The notes under the pieces: generated by a model
What the model saw: the letters and a program-made list of their open reading frames with translations, nothing else
The model's database searches: none
Told to the model about the DNA's origin: nothing
NCBI GenBank assembly: GCA_030833445.1
Contig: JAURHD010000001.1
Location: 62,001-126,000 of the forward strand
DNA: 64,000 nt
From: Cephaloticoccus sp.
Lineage (GTDB): Bacteria > Verrucomicrobiota > Verrucomicrobiia > Opitutales > Opitutaceae
Direction of reading: 5' to 3'
Made by a program: the position numbers and the translations under genes
Shown here: positions 11,548-17,538 of the stretch, in pieces
How positions within the stretch are numbered: the first letter of the stretch is position 1
How the letters are laid out: every line of letters begins with the position of its first letter

Positions 11548-12009
11548 ATGCCATCGAAACCCATCCCCGGATCATCGGGCGAAGTGCTGACCGAGTTGCC
11601 TTCCGCGTATCAGCCGCATCTTTCCACCGGTCTTTTGCACCTCCCGCGGTTCATCGCGAAGATCCGTTACGTGCAACGGCACGGATCGCTGCCTGCGAGC
11701 TATGCCAAGAACTACAAACGCGGCATGGACCGTTTCCTATGTCAGCATCTGGGCGTTGAACCCGCCGCGGTGGAGCAAATCGTGCAGACCGCGGCCAATG
11801 ACGCGGAAATGGATGCCCGTTTACTGGAACTGTTCCCCTCCGACCTGCAGGCGGCCAAGTGGAATCGCAACTATGTGCAGAAGGGGATGACCGTAGCGGG
11901 TCGTGAGTTTCTACTCGAAGCGTTAACCGCCATGGGGTGCGCTGATCGGGCCGGTGAAATTATCAGCGTGGTGGATCTGATCGAGTTTGATGAGCGGCGC
12001 ATCGAGTAA
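11548..12009 (+). CDS. DUF5069-family protein
   Basis: A 153-residue soluble protein with the pattern LPRFIAKIRYVQRHGSLPASYAKNYKRGMDRFLCQHLGV, which I recognise as DUF5069, a small family of unknown function frequent in Verrucomicrobiota. Typical features are the Leu-Pro-Arg-x-x-x-K-I-R start, the invariant Gly-x-Leu-Pro turn, and a Trp-Asn pair late in the protein. No signal peptide or membrane segment is visible. A second, more diverged member lies at 29786-30232 on the other strand. It stands alone between gltB and the histone-like gene, with which it is convergent. No function can be given. Confidence 0.7.
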   Translation: MPSKPIPGSSGEVLTELPSAYQPHLSTGLLHLPRFIAKIRYVQRHGSLPASYAKNYKRGMDRFLCQHLGVEPAAVEQIVQTAANDAEMDARLLELFPSDLQAAKWNRNYVQKGMTVAGREFLLEALTAMGCADRAGEIISVVDLIEFDERRIE

Positions 12010-12025
12010 GCGCGACGCTAACGGC

Positions 12026-12058
12026 AAAAAAAGAGCCGCCCCCTTGCGGGAGCGGCTC
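12026..12058 (-). terminator. terminator of the histone-like micro-gene
   Basis: On the minus strand, GAGCCGC pairs with GCGGCTC (12052-12058 with 12033-12039) with an inner CCC/GGG extension, and seven T residues follow (complement of 12026-12032). It ends transcription of the 32-residue gene and may also serve the convergent DUF5069 gene. Confidence 0.8.
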
Positions 12059-12082
12059 ATGTGTTTAACGAATGAAGAGTTT

Positions 12083-12181
12083 TTACTTCTTCTTCGCTGC
12101 CGGCTTCTTCTTAGCTGCAACCTTTTTCTTGGCTGCGGGCTTCTTAGCTGCGGTCTTTTTCTTAGCTGCTTTTTTTGCCAT
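12083..12181 (-). CDS. histone H1-like AAKK-repeat micro-protein (32 aa)
   Basis: An ATG at 12181 opens 32 codons ending in TAA at 12083-12085. Reading the minus strand gives MAKKAAKKKTAAKK, then PAAKKKVAAKKK, then PAAKKK: only Met, Ala, Lys, Pro, Thr and Val. This is the tandem (P/V)AAKKK composition of histone H1 C-terminal tails and of bacterial Hc1/AlgP-like DNA-compacting proteins. The predicted net charge is very high, with about half the residues Lys. It has its own terminator 25 bases downstream and an upstream AT-rich region of about 219 bases, so it is a stand-alone expressed gene rather than chance. A role as nucleoid- or RNA-binding polycation is inferred from composition. Confidence 0.8.
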   Translation of the reverse strand: MAKKAAKKKTAAKKPAAKKKVAAKKKPAAKKK

Positions 12182-12245
12182 GCGATTGCTCCGATTTAGG
12201 GCTTTAGTTGATGTGACTCACCACGACTAAGGGGCGCCGTGCGCA

Positions 12246-12263
12246 AGTTACATTTTGGTAACT
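12246..12263. promoter_or_regulatory. inverted repeat upstream of the histone-like gene
   Basis: AGTTAC and GTAACT form a 6-bp perfect inverted repeat with a 6-base spacer, 65-82 bases upstream of the micro-protein start (minus strand). It could be an operator or chance. The surrounding stretch 12182-12400 is AT-rich and otherwise empty. Confidence 0.25.
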
Positions 12264-12400
12264 CAACAATCTATGCGGTTCGCGCAACACAAATGAGTAA
12301 GAATTTTTCATTAACTCATCCGGCCGTTTTTCGATTTTGACGCGCGAATTTTAGTTTCGTCGTGAATTTTTTGTGATGACGACGCGTTAATGCACCACAT

Positions 12401-13462
12401 TCAGCGCTGATTTATTTGCGCAACCACGTCGCGCAACGACGTGAGGTTTTGCTGCACGAGTGCGCCCATTGATTCACAACGCAGGTAGTCATCGCGGTGA
12501 AAATGTTCGGCGAGTGCCGTGCGCAACGCATGCACTTTCTCAATCGGCGCAATCGGATCGACGCACATCTCTTCGAGCAACGCACCCAAACGCACTCGCG
12601 CCAATTCCGCGCGCTGCACCATGAGGGTTTGCTCCTCGCGTTGGTATTGCAGCGCGGTTTGCGGATGCAGATGCTTGTTACAATAGGCTACCAGAGGCGC
12701 GTTTTCCTTGAAGAACTGCGGCAGATAGAAATTTTTGCGACTGTTGTAGGACTGTTGGTCGAAATCCATCGCGCGAATGCGCACTTGGGCGGCTTCAAAG
12801 TCCGGCGTGATCACAAAAACGAAGTTGTAGGACCGCATATCCCCCAGCAGTCGCACAAAACAACGCTCATTGAACTTCACGAGCTCCTTGGCCACGCGGA
12901 CCGGCCTCAATTCTGGGTATTGCAGCCATCGATCGATGAAAATATCCCCCGGGATACCCGCGATATGCTCTTCAATGAGCGTATTGCCACTGGTGAGGTA
13001 GTTCAGACGGTTGGGTGAGAGCAGATGCTCAAGTTCCAAGCCGTAAACCCGGGAGGCATCGGCCCGTTTCACGTAGAAATAGTCCTGGTTGTCGTTGTAG
13101 GCGTTGACTACCCGGACCCGAAACGGAGTCGAGTTGCCGAAACTGCAGTAATCGACGCGGTCCACGTAGAGATGCTGCACAATACTGTAGTCCCCATCGA
13201 CCTTGAGCAGCGCGTAGATACGTTTCAGACCTTCATAGAGGTCACCCATCTCGTCTGAACGGTAGATAACGGTGTCCCACAAGGTGGGTTTGCCGTCCCG
13301 ATCGACCAAGGGAATGACTTCTTGAAAATCGCGCAGCCGATCATAGGTCACGGGCAGCTGACGTTCGCGTTTATAGCGCAACAGATAACCGCGCAAACCG
13401 GGGTTAATCGGTATGCTGGGTTTACGCGGAGTGACCAACGGGGTCTCTTCGACCTCATCCAT
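12401..13462 (-). CDS. uncharacterised protein with kinase-fold-like motifs
   Basis: I do not recognise the family. The 353-residue protein (from ATG at 13462; a TTG at 13501 would add 13 residues) contains a run of features that resemble the protein-kinase/APH fold in the right order: FYVKRA (beta-3 lysine-like), LIEEHIAGIPGDIFI (hinge-like strand, as in EEYIPG of APH enzymes), LLGDMRSYNFVFV (D-x4-N, as in the catalytic loop HRDLKPEN) and, 20 residues after that Asn, AMDFDQQSY (DFG-like metal motif). The C-terminal 100 residues are helical and charged. No signal peptide is seen. It is 50 bases downstream of a Gfo/Idh gene on the same strand. Kinase activity is inference only; a degenerate or unrelated fold is possible. 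Confidence 0.6.
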   Translation of the reverse strand: MDEVEETPLVTPRKPSIPINPGLRGYLLRYKRERQLPVTYDRLRDFQEVIPLVDRDGKPTLWDTVIYRSDEMGDLYEGLKRIYALLKVDGDYSIVQHLYVDRVDYCSFGNSTPFRVRVVNAYNDNQDYFYVKRADASRVYGLELEHLLSPNRLNYLTSGNTLIEEHIAGIPGDIFIDRWLQYPELRPVRVAKELVKFNERCFVRLLGDMRSYNFVFVITPDFEAAQVRIRAMDFDQQSYNSRKNFYLPQFFKENAPLVAYCNKHLHPQTALQYQREEQTLMVQRAELARVRLGALLEEMCVDPIAPIEKVHALRTALAEHFHRDDYLRCESMGALVQQNLTSLRDVVAQINQR

Positions 13463-13513
13463 GGGCGCCAAGCTGGTGGAGCGACCGGTGGGTGGCAACA
13501 ACTCCCGCGAGCC

Positions 13514-14704
13514 TCAGGCACCGCCTTGATCAAACCAACGCACCAAAGCCGGCTTGAGGGCGGGAACCTGCTGCACCTTGCCGCCATCACGCAACGAGTC
13601 GGTCGCCGCACAGCCCGCCGCAATACTTTCGCGCGCGGCAATGGGGGAAGTGTCGGTCGCTCCGCCGCGACGCACGTAACGCAGGAATTCCGCCAGGATC
13701 TTGGGGTCGGCGCCGCCATGGGTGCCTTTCTCCAGCGGTATGTTGTAGGTGCGATTGCCCTTCGCGTTGTAGTTGGCGCGCTTGTTCCAAAGTTTGAGAT
13801 GGGTGCCGGGTTCGCCATTGCCGAAGTTTTCCAATCGACCCTCCGTGCCGATGACGGTGTAGTTGCGCCAGTAGTCGGGAGTGTAATGACACTGCGCATA
13901 GGTCGCAAAGACTCCGTTGTTCAGCTTCATCTGCATCGAACTGAGGTCTTCGACATCAATGCGGTGATTGAGTCCACGCAAAGTAGTGGGCGGATACTCA
14001 TCAAATTTGAGCTTTGAGATGTTAATCGGTCGCGGTCCTTTGGTCGCGGGCATTCTTCCCGGCAAATCCCCATACACCGTGAGTCCACCGAGCGCACTGA
14101 CGGTCCGGGAATAGCCGCCACAGAGCCAATGGATCACATCGATATCGTGCGCTGCCTTCTGTAGCAGCAGTCCGTTGGTGTAACGGCGCTCCGCATGCCA
14201 GTCGCGGTAATAAAAATCCCCGCCATGCCCGACAAAGTGCCGGCACCAGCACGCCTTCACCTCGCCGATGACACCGGAGTCAATCAACGCCTTCATCTTA
14301 CGGACAAAGGCCATGTGCCGCATATTATGGCCGACATAGAGGCGCGCACGGTGCTGTTTGGCCGTGGTCAGAATGCGATCACAGGCCGCGGTGGTCAGGG
14401 CCATGGGTTTTTCCAAATAGATGGCAAATCCGCGCTCCAGGGCCGCAACGGCCTGCGTTTCGTGCAGAAAATCCGGCGTGCCGATGATGACGGCATCGAG
14501 CGTTTGGGCCAAAAGCTCCTCCACTTGGTGCGTGGTGAAGATATCCGCCCCAAACTCCGTGCGGTTGCGGGCAAGGGTGCCGGGATTGATATCACAACAG
14601 GCCACGATTCGGGCACCCTTGCCGGGTTTGTGGGACAGCCGCGCGAGCAAGCCGCCGCGGCCACCGGAACCGATGACACCAATTTGAAGATCGTTATTTT
14701 TCAT
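13514..14704 (-). CDS. Gfo/Idh/MocA-family oxidoreductase
   Basis: A 396-residue NAD(P)-dependent sugar or cyclitol oxidoreductase. The N-terminal Rossmann domain shows IGVIGSGGRGG and, at the end of the second strand, ACCDINPG. The EKPMALT motif (catalytic Lys) is present, followed by the alpha/beta substrate domain with HDIDVIHWL (conserved Asp and His). The ATG at 14704 was chosen because the longer reading would run into the AraC gene; it starts 23 bases after that gene's stop. No Tat signal is seen, unlike many planctomycete/verrucomicrobial paralogues. Grouping with an AraC regulator and a PhyH dioxygenase suggests a small inducible catabolic unit; the substrate is unknown. Confidence 0.9.
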   Translation of the reverse strand: MKNNDLQIGVIGSGGRGGLLARLSHKPGKGARIVACCDINPGTLARNRTEFGADIFTTHQVEELLAQTLDAVIIGTPDFLHETQAVAALERGFAIYLEKPMALTTAACDRILTTAKQHRARLYVGHNMRHMAFVRKMKALIDSGVIGEVKACWCRHFVGHGGDFYYRDWHAERRYTNGLLLQKAAHDIDVIHWLCGGYSRTVSALGGLTVYGDLPGRMPATKGPRPINISKLKFDEYPPTTLRGLNHRIDVEDLSSMQMKLNNGVFATYAQCHYTPDYWRNYTVIGTEGRLENFGNGEPGTHLKLWNKRANYNAKGNRTYNIPLEKGTHGGADPKILAEFLRYVRRGGATDTSPIAARESIAAGCAATDSLRDGGKVQQVPALKPALVRWFDQGGA

Positions 14705-14726
14705 AAGAGACAAATGCCCCGAAGTA

Positions 14727-15575
14727 TCAATTGGCGGCGGGTCGGTGCTGCCGGCGATAGTCCAAGGGTCGTAATCCGCGGGTATGCGCGGCAAACGCCG
14801 CATAAAAAGGAGCCACCGACGAAAAGCCGCTCTCCATTGCAACGTCGAGCACCTTCATGTCCGAAGTGATAAGTAATCGTTGCGCATGAGAGACCCGCAG
14901 CCGGGTCAAATACTCCCAAACACTCGAGCCGCACTGTTTCTTGAATACCCGCATCAGGTATTTCGCGTGCAACCCCGCATGATCAGCAATGGCCTGCACC
15001 GTCAGCGGATCCCGATAATGGCGCGCGATGAACCGGGTGATATTCGCAATCTGTGCGACCCCTTCGTTCACCCCGGTATCCTTTCGTTTGGCTATTCGCG
15101 GCGTGACCAAAGCCAGCCGATGAAAGCGGGCCTCCATTTCTAGTAACATGACACGCCGCTGGGCGGGATCACTGCTCGCGGCATCCGCCAGCCAACGTTC
15201 CAACTGAGGTCGATCTTCCGGCGCGGGAGCCGAACTCACAATTTCACCCTCCAATAACCGTTCGCCCAAGGCATGCGGCAGTTGCCACTGTAAAAACCAC
15301 GCCAAGGGCAGGGTAATCCAAATTCCTTCACCTAGTATACCCGGCGAAACGGTTTGATGAGGAATTCCGCCCCACAAGGCGGTGAATCGACCCGCTTCAA
15401 CTGGCACGATGGTTCCCCCGTGCAAATAGGAGAACCCGCCCCGAAACAGATAGTTTACCTCGATATCGGGATGGGTATGCGGCCGCGCCATCATCCCGGT
15501 ATTCCGCTGATGCCATACCCGAAACCCGAGTTCATCTTCATGACGGGTTTCAACGGGGTGGGATGGGCGAGGCAT
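14727..15575 (-). CDS. AraC-family transcriptional regulator
   Basis: A 282-residue regulator. The N-terminal cupin-like sensor domain carries PHTHPDIEVNYLFRG and GIPHQT. The C-terminal DNA-binding domain has two helix-turn-helix units (LTVQAIADHAGLHAKYLMRVFKKQ and SVWEYLTRLRVSHAQRLL, then VLDVAMESGFSSVAPFYAAF). It starts with ATG at 15575 and is divergent from the dioxygenase gene, sharing a 73-base promoter region with it. It most likely responds to a sugar-like ligand and controls the dioxygenase and the downstream Gfo/Idh gene; target assignment rests on position only. Confidence 0.92.
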   Translation of the reverse strand: MPRPSHPVETRHEDELGFRVWHQRNTGMMARPHTHPDIEVNYLFRGGFSYLHGGTIVPVEAGRFTALWGGIPHQTVSPGILGEGIWITLPLAWFLQWQLPHALGERLLEGEIVSSAPAPEDRPQLERWLADAASSDPAQRRVMLLEMEARFHRLALVTPRIAKRKDTGVNEGVAQIANITRFIARHYRDPLTVQAIADHAGLHAKYLMRVFKKQCGSSVWEYLTRLRVSHAQRLLITSDMKVLDVAMESGFSSVAPFYAAFAAHTRGLRPLDYRRQHRPAAN

Positions 15576-15648
15576 GGTTACTATTAAAGAGATGTTTCGG
15601 ATAAAACGGAAAGAAAGTTTTGAATAGTTCTGCTAGAATGGCGGGGTC

Positions 15649-16560
15649 ATGGAACAACGCTTTCACAATCACCTCCCCCCACCACCCATCGTTAACGTCC
15701 CCGAGGCTCGGGTGCCGACCGACTTGGACGAATATCTTTTCGATCTGAACGGCTTCGTTATCCTTCGCGGTGTCCTTTCCAAGGAAGAAGTCGCCGACGC
15801 CAACGCCCGCATAGACACCATTCCGCGTTCACTGCCCCGCAACGGTTGGCACGGCTGGGTGCAACGCGAGGACCATCCCGAACATCGTGGTATCAGCTAT
15901 CAGCAGGTATATGAACTGGGTGGCGCGCTGGAGCGCATGATCGATCACCCCAACTACATCAACTACGTGATGCGCTTCATCGGCGGACACGATTGTTTCG
16001 ATTACCACCATGGCCCGGCCTTCATTGATGAGAATTTCTACACCATCCGCGGACCCGGCGAAGCGATTCCGCTGCACGCCGGTGGTCACGACCGCGCCAA
16101 GCGCATGTCATTTGGTTACCACAACGGCCGTTTTCAATGTAACCAGATCAACGTGCTGATGGCCTTCACCGATATCGGTCCCGGAGACGGCGCCACCATG
16201 GTCATTCCCGGTTCCCACAAGTCCAACATCGCCCATCCGGAGTTCAGCAAGCCCAAGCGTTACGACGAATGGCAGGATGGCGGCGGCGGATCGGTCGATG
16301 GCATCGCGGGAGCAATTGAAGTCCACATGAAGGCCGGTGACGCGATCGTCTTCGTCGATGCCACCTGCCATGGATCCGCCAAACGCGTGAATCCCGGCGA
16401 ACGTAAAATCGCGGTTTATCGCTACGGCTCATCTTGGAACCGCACGCGTTGGGGTTATCACGCCTCACCCGAACTCCTGGCCCGCGCCAATCCGTTCGCG
16501 CGGAAAATCATCAATCCGCAGGAATACGTGCGTCCTCCCGGCACGGACGCTCGCTGGTAA
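15649..16560 (+). CDS. phytanoyl-CoA dioxygenase (PhyH)-family Fe(II)/2-oxoglutarate oxygenase
   Basis: A 303-residue non-haem iron oxygenase. After a DEYLFDLNGFVILRGVLSKEE start typical of PhyH proteins, the double-stranded beta-helix core contains LHAGGHDR (a candidate metal His, without the usual neighbouring HxD), LMAFTDIGPGDGATMVIPGSHKSN (the conserved strand with GS-H) and TCHGSAKRVNPGERKIAVYRYG (distal His and 2-oxoglutarate Arg). The canonical HxD pair is therefore not obvious. Such proteins in Verrucomicrobiota hydroxylate diverse small molecules rather than phytanoyl-CoA. Divergent from the AraC gene and followed by a hairpin terminator. Confidence 0.88.
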   Translation: MEQRFHNHLPPPPIVNVPEARVPTDLDEYLFDLNGFVILRGVLSKEEVADANARIDTIPRSLPRNGWHGWVQREDHPEHRGISYQQVYELGGALERMIDHPNYINYVMRFIGGHDCFDYHHGPAFIDENFYTIRGPGEAIPLHAGGHDRAKRMSFGYHNGRFQCNQINVLMAFTDIGPGDGATMVIPGSHKSNIAHPEFSKPKRYDEWQDGGGGSVDGIAGAIEVHMKAGDAIVFVDATCHGSAKRVNPGERKIAVYRYGSSWNRTRWGYHASPELLARANPFARKIINPQEYVRPPGTDARW

Positions 16561-16562
16561 TT

Positions 16563-16628
16563 GTAGGGTGGGATCGCCGAATCCCGCCTTTTCCCATATT
16601 GAGGTAGGGGCGGTTGGCTCAACCGCCC
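16563..16628. repeat. two adjacent GTAGGG-led stem-loops (REP-like)
   Basis: Two stem-loops lie back to back between convergent genes. Each begins with GTAGGG: one at 16563 leading into GGTGGGAT/ATCCCGCC, the other at 16604 leading into a perfect 9-bp stem GGGCGGTTG/CAACCGCCC (16608-16616 with 16620-16628). The shared leader, length and arm composition suggest copies of a dispersed intergenic repeat, as in REP/BIME elements. Only a genome-wide count can prove it. Confidence 0.45.
16567..16592 (+). terminator. hairpin terminator after the PhyH gene
   Basis: GGTGGGAT (16567-16574) pairs with ATCCCGCC (16581-16588, one G-T pair) and is followed by TTTT. It begins 6 bases after the stop codon. 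Confidence 0.55.
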
Positions 16629-16644
16629 TCGCCACTTTCACTGC

Positions 16645-17532
16645 CTAGGCTGCGAGCAACCGCTCACACAGCTGCCGGAGCCGCTCCCGCAAGGGCTGAC
16701 CGCGGTTGGCAAAGCTACGCTGGTGTTCCTCGTATTCGGCCCGGCCGGCAGCAGTCTCGATGGCAATCGGCGCAAAGCCCAGTGCCCGCAGATCGTAAGG
16801 ACTCGCCCGCATGTCGATCTCACGGACGTCGCGGGCCAAGGCAAAGCAATCGGCCACCAACTCGCTCGGCGTAAAGGGCGCCAGTTTGAACGCCCATTTG
16901 TAGAGATCCATGTTGGCGTGCAGGCACCCGCGCTGTTCGTGTTGCGGCGCGGTTTCGCGGGTCGGCTGTAGTTTGTTCAAGGGGCGCGCAGGCGCCGTGA
17001 AAAACCGAAAGGCATCAAAGTGGGTGCAGCGAACCGGATTGGCCTCAACAATCCGGGCCAGTTCCGCCGCCGGGAATCTCAGGGGATAAGCATTATGCCG
17101 CACCTCGTCCGGAGTTTGCCGGTAGACCATCGCCCATTCATGGAGGCCGTAACAACCGAAGAACGCCGGGCGCTCCATGGTAACTTCGAGTAGGTTACGC
17201 AACCATGCGACAAACTCCCGGCGATGCGCGGGCAGGGCGGAGGGGTTAACCATCACGCCTTCCGAAGTCTCGTGGTATTCCGACCAACGCAGAAACTCCC
17301 GCGCCCGCTCACCGGCCAGCACGACATCGGGTCCGGGATGCCAGCGGCGCAGCCAGGCCGCGCGAAATGCATAATAGCTGAACAGGAAATCATAAACCGG
17401 GTGCTTCTGGCCACGTGCAGCCCGGGCTTGATGCTCATCGGTCAATGCACACACCCGTTGTTCATGCGCGGCACGACGTTCGAGCCATTCAGACTCGGCC
17501 TGCACAATCATGGATGTGGCGACTCCCGGCAT
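16645..17532 (-). CDS. conserved protein of the actinobacterial '3-methyladenine DNA glycosylase'-annotated family
   Basis: A 295-residue soluble protein. The stretch HPVYDFLFSYYAFRAAWLRRWHPGPD is the hallmark of a family often labelled 3-methyladenine DNA glycosylase in actinobacteria; I know of no experimental support for that label and see no HhH-GPD or Mpg signature. Conserved aromatic and His residues (FFGCYGLHEWAMVY, RCTHFDAFRFF, CLHANMDLYKWAFKL) suggest a metal or cofactor site. It begins 6 bases after the beta-mannosidase stop, so it is the last gene of the SIS-kinase-mannosidase operon, which argues for a role in carbohydrate metabolism or for a passenger gene. Function not assigned. 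Confidence 0.6.
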   Translation of the reverse strand: MPGVATSMIVQAESEWLERRAAHEQRVCALTDEHQARAARGQKHPVYDFLFSYYAFRAAWLRRWHPGPDVVLAGERAREFLRWSEYHETSEGVMVNPSALPAHRREFVAWLRNLLEVTMERPAFFGCYGLHEWAMVYRQTPDEVRHNAYPLRFPAAELARIVEANPVRCTHFDAFRFFTAPARPLNKLQPTRETAPQHEQRGCLHANMDLYKWAFKLAPFTPSELVADCFALARDVREIDMRASPYDLRALGFAPIAIETAAGRAEYEEHQRSFANRGQPLRERLRQLCERLLAA

Positions 17533-17538
17533 TTATAA

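Noticed and set aside
9750-11564. 604-codon open frame opposite the second large glutamate synthase subunit
   Set aside because: Same GC-bias shadow; repetitive His/Asp/Gly composition typical of antisense frames, and it crosses the hairpin and a gene boundary.
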